This document shows, piece by piece, positions 25,626 through 36,500 of a DNA stretch of 64,000 nt (position 1 is the first letter of the stretch; each line of letters starts with the position of its first letter). Below the pieces are notes generated by a model. That model did no database searches, was not told the DNA's origin, and worked only from the letters and a program-made list of their open reading frames with translations. A program made the position numbers and the translations under genes. This stretch comes from Panorpa germanica (Eukaryota; Arthropoda; Insecta; Mecoptera; Panorpidae), in contig OY783215.1 in assembly GCA_963678705.1 (NCBI GenBank), forward strand, positions 310,001 to 374,000, given 5' to 3'.

Positions 25626-26100
25626 TGCAGAAACTTATCAACTAATGAAATCATTTTGGTTTTTCGATTTCAGAAAATCCAGTGATGCGGAAAATTCGCT
25701 GTCAATGCGAATGTGATATTTATTTATGAAAATTTCACAAAGTATTCTTCAAATGTTATTTTATCATATAGTAATTATAGAAATAATTATATATTAACTT
25801 GGTCGTCAAAAAACATTATCGAAAATCTGCTTTTTTTTTATCGTTTTGAGCCCTTAAGATTTAATTTACTTGTGTTGGAAATGTGAGCTTACCCATTTCA
25901 GTTCTGAGAAATACAATTAAAGTTTTACTGATCAGAGTAACACAAAGTAGTAGCCCAATAACTGCGCCGCCACTGCTCTAAAACATCTACCTCATCGTCA
26001 GTACATTCCTGTTTGCGTTGGATACTGATCTAATAACGTGTTTTATATGTACTTTTATCACATTGAACGAACATTTGTTTTTGTTTCTTTCCTTTATTTA
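25626..26100. other. non-coding stretch with an unpaired hAT-like end
   Basis: AT-rich. A hAT-like right end ends at 25975 (on the opposite strand it begins CAGTGGCGGCGCAG). No left partner was identified. No gene seen. Confidence 0.4.
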
Positions 26101-26290
26101 GCTCGCCGTCTCTCCACCGCTCTGTGAAGTTGGAGGAGGCGCGTGCATCGGAGTGCGAAACATCGCAACGTTCCGTTTTCAAATTCAATCAAGTATCGAT
26201 ACTCGCGATTCTTATCTCGCGTTGGTATTTGGCAAATTGTCGGATCGTGTATTTTATTTCGTACAGGATTTTAAGGATCTTCACACGTAT
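26101..26290 (+). promoter_or_regulatory. GC-rich patch with DRE motif: candidate alternative promoter or exon
   Basis: About 190 bp are much richer in G+C and CpG than the flanks (CGCCGTC, GGAGGCGCGTGC, ACTCGCG, ATCTCGCG). TATCGATA, the DREF-binding element of many insect promoters, is at 26194-26201. The patch starts right after a pyrimidine-rich TTTCCTTTATTTAG, which could be a splice acceptor. Two + frames stay open through it, one to a GGTAATTGA at 26303, but neither fits the phase-1 junction of the exon at 4490 without an early stop, and neither shows a known domain. A promoter is slightly more likely than a coding exon. Both are inference. Confidence 0.35.
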
Positions 26291-26461
26291 CGAACAGAGC
26301 TTGGTAATTGAAACATGATTTTGTTGAGTGGTTTTGTTTATAAAATAAAAACTCATTTTAAATAAGATCCTTTTCGTAGATTGAAATTGCATGAGTAAAA
26401 TGTTTTGCTGGATTCATTTATCTCATGGAAAAAACGTATGTTATATTATTTTACATTACTA

Positions 26462-26639
26462 CAGTGGTTTCCAAGTATCGGTCCATGAAAATAATAACTT
26501 AATAATATCTACGTATTGAGCTGTTTCGCATAACTACTTTAATGTTTATCAAATTAAAAACATAATGCTACATATTTTATCTCCGATCTCAAAGAATCAT
26601 AAACAGAGGATGCCCGTCTAAAAAGGTTGTAAACCACTG
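26462..26639. mobile_element. hAT-like MITE
   Basis: The left end CAGTGGTTTCCAAGTATCGG pairs with a right end that reads CAGTGGTTTACAACCTTTTT on the opposite strand. The flanks CATTACTA and CTTTAGTC agree at 5 of 8 positions, compatible with an old hAT 8-bp duplication. The 178 bp contain no coding sequence. Confidence 0.55.
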
Positions 26640-29600
26640 CTTTAGTCGTGTGTATATTGTTTAGAAGAAGGTAAAATTTAATAATAATAAAGTACGAATG
26701 AATATAAAGTTATATACCTACATAAAAAAATGTAAATTGGGTATATTCGTATATATAAATAAATTTGCGGAACTTGATTTGGTGAATAAAATAAAATTGA
26801 ACATAAAACTTTTTTTAATTTAATATATTTTGAAGGGGGAATCAAATTATAATTTTTAATAAAAAATATACTCTCTCTTTAAATAAACATCACTTCGTAG
26901 TTTTCACTTCAATAATTTGTATACATTACTAAAACAAATTCAATTTTTCAATATCTATACTAGTATATTAATCTAGATCGTTATTGCAGTCCATTTGGTT
27001 AAGGTTAAATATATGGTAAACAGCTTTAACGAACAAAATTCAATAATCTATTTATGCATTCGTTATTAGAAACAAGTAACTCAGTGCAGAAGTTTCTACT
27101 TAATTAAACATCACTATAATTATACAAACTTGTTCAATTACAAATGAACTAACTGGCTTTTTATAACATTGCTACTTAAAGCGAAACACATATTCAAAAG
27201 ATAGCACATTTTTTTAATTAGCAAGAAAACAGCATCCTAGCATACCATAAGCAAAGCATGCATGGTTTATTATAATTGTAATATTAAAATAAAATAAAAA
27301 ATAAATATGGAATAAGATAAAAACAGTTGAGGAGTAATTGCAATATAAACACTTTAGTTGATGATGCTCACATCGCATCGCTGCGTAACGTGTGGTAGTG
27401 TAAGGGTTCTTTCACACTGGAACATTGGATTTGTTTTTTTTATAAACACACACATTATCAATATACCACTGTGTCGAAGGAATCTGTGTTTATCTGTATT
27501 CATAATATGGTTCATACGTACTTAGATCAAAGTACCGCCTTACTTTCTATACGCGGTGGAAATCCGTACATAACGGAAGCAGTCTTTTTGTGTTTACATT
27601 TTTAAAAACAACGTATCATTGAAAGAGGTAAACGATATTGATATATTATTATCGATAAATACTAAAATAAAAGCTACATGTCACGATAAAGTGTCCTATC
27701 CCCTACTAAAAAGGTCAGAGTTCGCTAGTAATCGACTCCACTGTGAGAGCACCTAAGAGTTAATACGCAACGGTACAAACACGTTCGTTCCTGTAATGAC
27801 GGTTTATCTGCAAAACACTTTTAATTAGAATGTGACTTGTTCAGGTTACACAGTATACGTACGTTTACATTATAAACTGAATGAAAAATGTCGTGACGTC
27901 ACAGCGAGGAATATTTAAGTTGTAATTATTTGGAAGTGAACATCAAATAATTTTATAGCATCTAATAAAATAAAACGTGAATGGGGACATGAACATGTAG
28001 TTCTACCAGAACAGACGTTTGTTTCATTTTATGATACTCGTGTTTATTATTTTAATTATAAATGTAATTATATTTAAATAATGCAAAAAGTTAATATACT
28101 GTTCTATTCTAGGCTAGGTTTTATAAGATTGTGGTCGTGCCATGCGCCTCATTGGTAGAATGTGATACATTTTTGTACAATTTAAAAGAATATAATTATC
28201 CGATTATCCTGGTAATTTGAAGTAGAATGGTTTAGTAGAATGGTAGAATATACTTAAAATCAAAGAGTAAAAATGACTCATATTGTGAAAACACAAAGAA
28301 CGTATTTTTCCTGCGTAAATCAAGACATTCGAGATGATTCACTGATTCAGACAATTAGGGCTACGATCTTCGTCCTACAGTACGCGTGAAGATTTTTCAT
28401 GATTCATATGTAACTGATACTACACTCGCACCCTCCGACGGGTAATCCCGTCACAACGTAACGCAAGACATAAATTCCTTAATTCTATTTTTATAACAAA
28501 TCTATCCTAATAATAACTCACAAAGATCTTTTAGATGGTACAAAAGTCACATCAATTATTCTGATTACGTGGAATTAATGATGTCTCCTTTATTTATATA
28601 CAAACAGATCCGTAGTTTGTATTACGCATTAAAGGGCTCGGAACAGGTGCATGAATTTTTCTAATCGGTGTATAAAACTGTTTTAATTTATTGATTGAAA
28701 TATGCAAGAAATATTTTAAATGTAATGTTAAAATACAAAACAATAAAATACACACCAGATATATTTATATAAAGCTGAAGTATGATTGACGTATATTTTA
28801 AAATTAGTTTTGTTTATTTCTAGTCAAACATTATTCGGTATTTTTGTAGAACTATTTACAACTGTTGTTTATATTATGAAACGAATATAGCTTGTGAATT
28901 CTAGCGGTTTTTCTATTTAGTTATGTACCGATTGAGAATTACTGGTTTAGCTTAGAATATATTCAGGCGTCTATTACAAACTGTGGTTTCAATTCAAAGC
29001 AATCATGTTTATGTCAAAACAGTATTGTGATGAGGCATGTACAATCAAATTGGCCGTAAATCACAGCACATAACGAATGAATTATTATACTAAATTGTCA
29101 AATGTTGAACTATTCAATGCAATGTATTGGTTTAAAACGATCAAACGTACTGTCGACTGCTCCACATGTAATTAACAGTTCAGTTTGTACGCGAAATTAT
29201 AGGTTATGCAGTATCAGCTCCCACAGGGGTACAAGTAATGACAGAATTGTAATTATAGGAATCGATATATGATATTATGGGTATTATATAGAAATGCTAG
29301 CGTTTAGTTTTATGTATGATTTAAATCTAATAAAATAATTCATAATTTTATTTTTAAATTGAAATTTGACTTTCACTAAACTATTATTTTTACTTTAGAA
29401 TTTTTATCTAATCATTACAAATTATATTTTTTTATAAAATAGTTTCTTTCATTAGTATTTATATCATTCAAACATCGCGCGATTGTTCGTGGCATCTGAT
29501 TGGTAGAACTGAGCGCAGCCATTTTTAATTGTTTCATTTGACGTTTGCAAAAATATTTATTTGTACCAACAATATATCTAACAAAAACTAACTTATTCGG

Positions 29601-29873
29601 CTGCTTAGACATATTTTAAAGTACATACTAATGTAATGTTAAAATATTACGTACAGAAAAAGTATAAAAACCAAACACATTACTCTTATTCGAGTGAAAC
29701 CGACAAAGGGTACAATAACTCTGACAACAATGTATTGTATTTGAGACTGTTAGTGATTATTAAATTTCTTACCTTTTAATAAGATTCATAACAGCAAACA
29801 TGATAACCGAATCTAACTGCAATCTCCGACGATCTAGTAACATTATTTTATATGTGACAAGTGTTGAAATTAC
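26640..29873. other. AT-rich non-coding stretch
   Basis: No gene seen. Around 27405-27475 GGGTTCTTTCACACTGG followed by TATCAATATACCACTGTG resembles 23640-23700, a possible degraded repeat family. Slightly GC-richer DNA near 28425-28465 has no recognisable feature. Confidence 0.45.
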
Positions 29874-29919
29874 ACAATGGGCGCGTTCTGGACACTCAAC
29901 AGTTGTACAACAGTTGAGT
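29874..29919 (+). repeat. left terminal inverted repeat of the Harbinger element
   Basis: Matches the reverse complement of 33457-33502. It carries an imperfect palindrome, ACTCAACAGTTG then TACAACAGTTGAGT (about 29894-29919), with one base breaking the symmetry present in the right end. The start is accurate to a base or so. Confidence 0.85.
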
Positions 29920-30100
29920 AAACCAGGGACAACTTATCATAAAGCGCTAAGTGAGCGGTAAATTAAGATCCAGAATGCACTAATATAGCATGTTTGAGTT
30001 TGAAAAATATCGAAGCTGTCAAAACAAAATTATCATAATTAATATCATCTTTGATTAATATTATCTTTGATTGTTATCAATTGTTATTATCATAATTAAA

Positions 30101-31606
30101 ATGGATACGAATGATATGGATATCGTGTTAAGTGTAGCGTTAGACAGTGGCTTCGATATAAGTGTTCTTAGAGGAATAGTAGAAAATACGTGCATGCCTA
30201 AATATTTAGGTGAGGTAGGTATTGAAGAAAATGCAAAAACGGAAAACTTTTTCGAGAAAACAATACCAAGATTTACAAACGATATGTTTATTGAACATTT
30301 TCGAATGTCTCGAGAAAGTTTTGAAGTAAGTACAAAAAAAACAAATATATTTCAAGTAAAACACATTTGCTAGTGGTATTATAAACATAACCAATTAACC
30401 TAACCTATAAAAATACCTAATAAACCTTTTTTTTTAGATATTAACCAATATAATTGGAAATACAATAAGTGATAACAAACCTTATGAGGAAGTACCTTTG
30501 CCCAAGAAGATATTATTTGCAGTATGGGTGCTTGCAAAACAAGAAAGTTTCTTATCTACAGGAGACAGATTTGGATTTTCCAAAAGCACTGGGCATGGGA
30601 TTTTTGCATATATTATTAAAATACTCTCAAATCTCATGCCACAATTCATTAAATGGCCTGAATATAAAAATTATGAAACCATTTCTAAAGTATGTACAAA
30701 TCTGTCATACTTTGTTAAAAACACATAAATATGTTCCTCAACTTATCGTAAAATATTTTAACAGATTTTTCAAACAAAATCTTATGGGTTTCCTGGCGTA
30801 GTAGGAGCCATCGATGGGTGCCATATTCCCTGCAAGCAACCTATTGGTAACCCTACAGATTTTTATAATAGAAAAGGGTTTCATTCCATCATCCTTCAAG
30901 GTAATGATTGTAACTAATTAATTAACACAGTATACAGAGTTATCAGTTTATAACAATACTATTTCAAATATTTTTAATACAACACTAAGTTATCAACATA
31001 AACAATTAATTACTCTAATTTGCACAGTTAAGACATCAACTAACTCAAACTCTTTCACAATATATGAGAAATAATAACATTAAAATGTTTTCAGGAATAT
31101 GTGACCACAGAATGAAATTTACGGATGTATTTATTGGTATGCCTGGACGGATGCATGACGCCAGAGTTTTCCGGAAAAGCCCAATATTCAACCACCTTGA
31201 CATGTTATTGCCACAAAGTTATCATATTATAGGTGATACAGCGTATCCACTGATGCAACAAGTTCTTACGCCTTTTAGAGATAATGGACATTTGAGCAGA
31301 AAACAAGGTGCATACAATAAAAAACTGAGCAGCATAAGATCTACAATTGAGAGGGCTTTTGGACAACTGAAAGGAAAATTTAGGAGACTAAAATATCTTG
31401 ACATTTCAAATTTTGATTTGGGTCAAGAGATGATTTCTGCTGCATGCATGCTACATAATTTCATTATTGAGCATAATGAAACTGGTAGTGAAGAAGTAAT
31501 AGACGAAATTGAAAATATGGATGTACCAGATCACAATGAAAGCAATGTGGACGATAGAAATAATGAGGCTATTAGAAAAAGAAATAATATTAGTGATATG
31601 TTATGA
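30101..31606 (+). CDS. PIF/Harbinger DDE transposase (HARBI1-like), four exons
   Basis: Cuts and rejoins the element's ends. Exons are 30101-30325, 30438-30689, 30765-30900 and 31095-31606. All introns (112, 75 and 194 bp) are GT-AG, and phases join to 374 codons, close to human HARBI1 (349 aa). The start MDTNDMDIV was chosen over an upstream in-frame ATG (30071), which adds only a low-complexity MLSIVIIIIK. Residues ~95-130 look helix-turn-helix-like (FGFSKSTGHGIFAYIIKIL). The DDE nuclease domain shows D176 in GFPGVVGAIDGCHI, D252 in IIGDTAYPL and E290 in STIERAFGQLKGKFRRLK; NRKGFHSI and GMPGRMHDARVF are also family hallmarks. The C-terminus is acidic, then basic (IRKRNNISDML). AATAAA follows at 31668. 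All three catalytic residues are present and no disruption is seen. It is confined to the element, so it is not the domesticated host gene. Confidence 0.92.
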
Positions 31607-32023
31607 ATAGCTCTATATTACTTTTACGTGTATCTGTAAATAAGTTTTGATATAAACTGACTAAAAAAATAAATTTTTTTTTTACAAAATAAAAAATATT
31701 TTCAATTTATGCGATATTTGACCATCTTCTTTTCCAAATTTGGAATTTTGTTTTTTCGATTCGGAAATAAGTTACCAATATATACAAAATTTCAACTTTT
31801 TAGCACAATTTTTACTCTAGGCAAAAACTGACCCAGTGCCCAAAATAAAATTTTGAGAATTTGAATTTTCTTTTATTAATAATATACTTAATTATTCTAC
31901 AATCTCCCATATGAATCGCGTAAACGTATAAGAAAACAAGAATATAAACATACAACTGGGATATTATAAATAAGATGATATTTGGAAGGAAAAATTATTT
32001 TTATTTTATATAATACATAAAAT
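31607..32023. other. convergent intergenic region with polyadenylation signals
   Basis: AT-rich spacer between the two convergent Harbinger genes. AATAAA at 31668-31673 serves the transposase. On the - strand AATAAA at 32003-31998, about 20 bp past the stop, serves the Myb-like gene. Nothing else seen. Confidence 0.6.
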
Positions 32024-33008
32024 TTAGATTCCAGGATTATTCCTTTGTCTGATTAATTCTTTTAATAATTCGTTTCTTTCCTGCTGAATCTGGTTAGATA
32101 CTTTTATATCTTCCGAAATTACTTCCAAAATTTTGATGTGCTTTTTTTGAAGTTCTAGTTGTTCTTCTATAATTCTTTTACCACCTTTTTGTTTTATTCC
32201 CGATGATCCTGATGTAGATGGTAAAGTGGGAATTGGTTCTGGTGTCGGGGAATTGGAAAACAAATGGTTTGTGGATGTACTCGTCGATGGCCCCATTATA
32301 TCGAAAGTAGCTTGAGTAATTGGTAATTTAAATGACGATATTGTACGTCCAATGTTGACCGTACAATCAGTTTCAAAAATATTTTCGAACATGTCAAAAT
32401 GTTCCCATTTTACGCTTCCTTTACCTGTGGTGGATTTATTATCTTTTATAGTGCTGTACGTTTTTTTTAAATTTCTAAATTTTCGGTCCAGGATATCACA
32501 GGTGATGTTGTTATACCCTTCTTCTTCAAAAATTTTGCCGATTGTTGCCCACAGATTTTTCTTTTTTAGTTTTGGGTCTCTGAACTTAGCCTTCATACCC
32601 ATATAAGAACTTACTAATAATTTAGTTTTTTTTAAATCCCACGTAAAATTTTCTGTTTCTGCAAATAAAAATAATTCTTAGTCGAAAAGTATTAAAACTA
32701 ATATTCGCTTTGAAATATATCGCAATCTAACCTTGTGGACTGATTTCCGCGTCTGAAGTAGCCTGTGAAGTACTTCCTTCATCCTCAACATCGGGATTGG
32801 ATATTTCCAGGGAATTTAAATTTACTTCGAAATACCCTTTGAAATATTCTGGATCTATTTGAAGCAGTGCCATTAGTAATTTAAAAAATGTATTCATATC
32901 ATATTATTGCTACTTACCATTATGCAATTTTACGTGCACATCGTAAGTATCTGCAATAATATATTCCACACCATCCTTTATATAATTTGCAGAAAATATG
33001 TCACTCAT
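32024..33008 (-). CDS. Harbinger Myb/SANT-like DNA-binding protein, three exons
   Basis: Partner protein of the transposase. In studied Harbinger systems this protein binds the transposase, carries it into the nucleus and contacts the element ends. Exons on - are 33008-32918, 32854-32732 and 32658-32024, with GT-AG introns of 63 and 73 bp in consistent phase, giving 282 codons. Residues ~1-71 are a leader starting MSDIFSANYIKDGVEY and becoming acidic and Ser/Thr-rich (VEDEGSTSQATSDAE). Residues ~76-165 are a Myb/SANT-like (trihelix) domain: FTWDLKKTKLLVSSY, then LWATIGKIFEEEGYN, then LDRKFRNLKKTYSTIKDN and KWEHFDMF. A Pro/Ser/Thr-rich linker leads to a basic KQKGGKR and a charged C-terminal helix (EEQLELQKKHIKILEVI), probably a coiled coil. 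The upstream exons give the domain its first helix, which supports the model. No break is seen. Confidence 0.88.
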
Positions 33009-33091
33009 TTTTAAATAGATACGTTTTAAATAAAATCCCGGGTTTTCAGAAGCTCTACTTTCTGATCAGATCAGTAGCGACAATTTGTTTT

Positions 33092-33440
33092 GATGGATAA
33101 AATGGCGACCGCTCACATAATGTGCTTAGAGAGCAGAGACAGCTCTCATATTCAATTAACAAAAATGATGACCGATCACATAAAATGTTTAGAAAGCAGA
33201 GTCAGTTTTTAAACACTCTAGCGATATTCACCAAGTTTATCTGTATTTTTTTTTTAATTATTATTTTCTTTAATTTAATTTTTGAAATTCTGAGTATTGA
33301 ATTAAATAGAAGATAAAAATTGTACATATTGGAGATGAACTGGACAATTCAAATATACGCGCGCATACGAAAAATATTTTTGATGGAAAAAATGGCGTCC
33401 GCTCACTCAACATGTTTAGTGAGCGGACGTCTATAGCTCG
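33092..33440 (+). repeat. subterminal repeats of the Harbinger element (three degenerate copies)
   Basis: Three related units start at 33092, about 33163 and 33382. Each reads roughly GATGGA(T/A)AAAATGGCG, then (A/T)CCGCTCAC, then ATGTTTAG and GAGCGGA. The third is nearly a hairpin: CCGCTCACT at about 33398 mirrors AGTGAGCGG at about 33418. A related CTAAGTGAGCGG lies just inside the left end near 29948. Repeated motifs inside transposon ends are usually binding sites for the transposase or its Myb partner; the function here is inferred. Confidence 0.65.
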
Positions 33441-33456
33441 ATCGAGCGCTACATTT

Positions 33457-33502
33457 ACTCAACAGTTGTACAACTGTTGAGTGTCCAGAACGCGCCCATT
33501 GT
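33457..33502 (-). repeat. right terminal inverted repeat of the Harbinger element
   Basis: Mirrors 29874-29919. Its inner part, 33457-33482, is a perfect 26-bp palindrome made of ACTCAACAGTTGT and its reverse complement, so one TIR can itself form a cruciform or bind a symmetric dimer. Confidence 0.85.
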
Positions 33503-36500
33503 CACTTAGGTTAAGCAAATCAAAATTCACTTTAAACACAGTTATAAAAATTACACCACACATAACACCTATCACAAACGCAACACTTCATATTTAAGTT
33601 TAATATAAAAGCAAAATATAAGTCACAAATAAACTTATTACCCGGAAAAAACAATTAATTTTGGGAGAAATTTAATTAGCACCCACCTGTCACTGAGTAA
33701 ATAAACTGAACTGTCGCCATTTTGGATTTTGGTCACGTGATTTCTATGTAGCGAAATGGTAGCATTCAAATATATATCTTGTTGAATATTAATTTTAATA
33801 ATTATGAAACTGCAATTAGCGTTTAACCCGTCGCAAAGCGACGTCTGCTTATTGTGTGTGGTTTAAATTCAGTACTTTTTGCTGTGTGGCATTGTATGTA
33901 ATAATTCAAATTTTGTATTTATGCACTTTGGAAGAATATGAAGAAATTGCTGAGAGAAGAAAACTTGTAACTTCTAATAACAAATATTGTCTTTGTATTT
34001 AGGTATGAAATATTTTTTTGTAAAACCACTATAATAGACCAATACAAAAGACAAACAAATAAAGTCTTTCAAATTGATCTATCAAACCGCAATTTATAAT
34101 GGAATAAAAAACTGGTAATTTATATTAATAGTTCAATAAATATATCATTCATTGATTTTCAGTCTTAACCACATTTGCTTATAACTTAGAAAGAAGTAAA
34201 TAAGAAAATAATACACATCTTCTATTAAATTAGACGTTATAGCATTACCGCAAATTATGATCGCATACTTCCGCCGAGGTTACCGTAGGTTCTTCACTAC
34301 TCGTATAAATATGACAGTGCACAAATTAGGTCATGACTTTAATGAAGCTTAAAAAGGTCTTAATAATTTTTATTTATTTTATAATTCTACGAAAAATCGA
34401 TTCGATTTCGTCTGCGTTGTATAATGTATTAAGAAAATGATAAATATAAAAAATAGAAGTAGCTGATGACTGATAATTGAATTTCAAAATATCAGCCTCG
34501 GGCTGCAGAAATGATATGACACGTCATCATCTTGAAAGGAACCGAAAATGGAACGAACAGAACACGAGTCAAGAAATACGAGTGTGAAAATGTTTTGATT
34601 TGAAATTTATCAATACAATAAATTTCTATTTCTTACAATAACACATAAGTAATTGAATGAAGGTTTATTTAAGAATCTATAATGAAAATACAGTCCGCCA
34701 ATTATGAACGGCTTATACTTGTAAGCTGAATATTTAAGACGTATCATTCTGAAAGACAACTTATTATAGGTAAATGTTAGACAGGAGTAACAGCTGCGTT
34801 GTAGATGACAGATTTTTATTATTTCTAATGCATGTTCTTTAAATCAAATTATAATTGTGTGAGTAATAGCCGTCGCATCGGTGTCTTTGGATTACAACTA
34901 AATTATATTAGGTGGAATCACGTTGAAAATAAATTGGGTATATTACTCATTATATTTTATATAAAAATTTGAATCTACAATTAATTTATGATTAATTCAT
35001 GCCTTGTGTTGCCAGACTGTGTAACATATAGTCTGTAGTTTTCAAATCTTGGTCCTAAAATGTGTTTGTGATATTTGTCGCAGGACTTCTACTTACATTA
35101 CCATATTCTCACAATTTGTGGTGTTATTGTAAAAGAAATTGATCAACACATTTACTTAAAAGCTGCCAATAAAATCAGTGACCACTTTCACTGATTTTAT
35201 TGAAGACCATTTCCTGAAGTCCTTCGTGATTTAATGAATCAATATAAACTCGAGCTTTGCATAATGATGCATATTTATATAAATCTTGTTTTTTCTTGTC
35301 TGCAACATACTCCTATCCCTAGGAGATGTTTTTATGTCACAGTTAAGAATGTACTACCCCTTAAAGACCCTTTTCTCTTTCTCTTTCTCTTCACTCGCCA
35401 ATACGTCTGTGTGCAACATGGCGACGGTCGAATAGTTTCAGTCTCCCATCTATTCGAACCCAATCCCATCTCCAATCTCAATCTTTCTTGTATGTGTTAT
35501 GTAGTAGTTGTTATCTCGTATCGGAAATCCTTCTAGCCACTAAAGCAGCGGTTCCCAATATTTGGGGGTATCACCCTTAAAATCTACCCGGTTCTTTTGT
35601 GGAATTAGATTTTGTGTATCTAGGTAATCTGAGATAAAAAGTTACCTGTTAATATTAACAATATTATCAAATATACAACGTTTTTGCCCAATATACCCTT
35701 TTGCCCATTAATATAAGCATTAGACTTGTTAAGTATATCTTTATAATGATTGTCATGAATTCACCATGGTTTGTACCTAATAATATAATACATCGGGATC
35801 TGGATATACCTATAGTTAATGCTAAGAATCAAAGCATACAAAGAAAGAATACTTGAACATCCAAACAATTTGGCCAGCTGTCTAATGTCCAATAATTCGG
35901 TAGTACGCAGACTAAAAAAGAAAGTACTTCAGGACCTATTAACCAACTAAACAGAATCCAGGATCTATTGAAATTGAGGGATGAGTTGATGGGCACATCC
36001 CGCGTAAGACACTTTATTTACATAACTGTCACTGAATGTCCTCTAAGCAGGACAGATTGTAATAATCTTTAAAAGTAGATGCATTGCATCTACTGCATTT
36101 TTTTATATTTTAAAAAGGTTATACTCTTGTTTCATTTCGAAAATGAAGAACATATTTGTTTTTGCATACTTTGAAAATCTGCATTTTTGAGATTTTTAGA
36201 AGAAATCAAATAAAAAAGGCTTTTAAAATAACTATAATATAATAAGACTCTTTTAGATTAAGTATTACTAGATTTTGTAAGTATTCTAATTCTCTTTATT
36301 ACCCTATTCTATAATAATAAGAGTAGTCACAGATTGCGAACCATTCTCCTAATGGTATATGAAAACCAAACATTGTTAGATTCTAACATAGTAACATCTA
36401 ACGTTTCTTCTCATTCATTTTAAATAAAATGCATTCATCCGTGTAGTGTAGATATTCCTCGAGGGAGAAGGCGGCGACTTGTGAATGGTGAGGACTTGAA

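Larger units (their letters stand above)
29874..33502 (+). mobile_element. PIF/Harbinger DNA transposon, complete-looking, two genes
   Basis: Both ends read ACAATGGGCGCGTTCTGG followed by ACACTCAACAGTTG; the terminal inverted repeats are about 46 bp with one or two mismatches. Inside are a DDE transposase on + and a Myb/SANT-like protein on -, converging, the standard Harbinger gene pair. Total length is about 3.6 kb, typical of the superfamily. Both genes read without interruption once GT-AG introns are removed, suggesting recent activity. A TTA lies just outside the right end (33506-33508) and a similar triplet near the left end at about 29870, possibly the 3-bp TTA/TAA target duplication of Harbinger, but the outermost bases differ and the left boundary is uncertain by a base or two. 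Subterminal repeats lie at 33092-33440. Confidence 0.9.

Noticed and set aside
7578-35565. Complete hAT elements at 7578, 9551, 25975 and 35546
   Set aside because: Each shows one CAG(T/C)GG-type end, but I could not find a matching opposite end or an 8-bp duplication, so they are mentioned only as unpaired ends.
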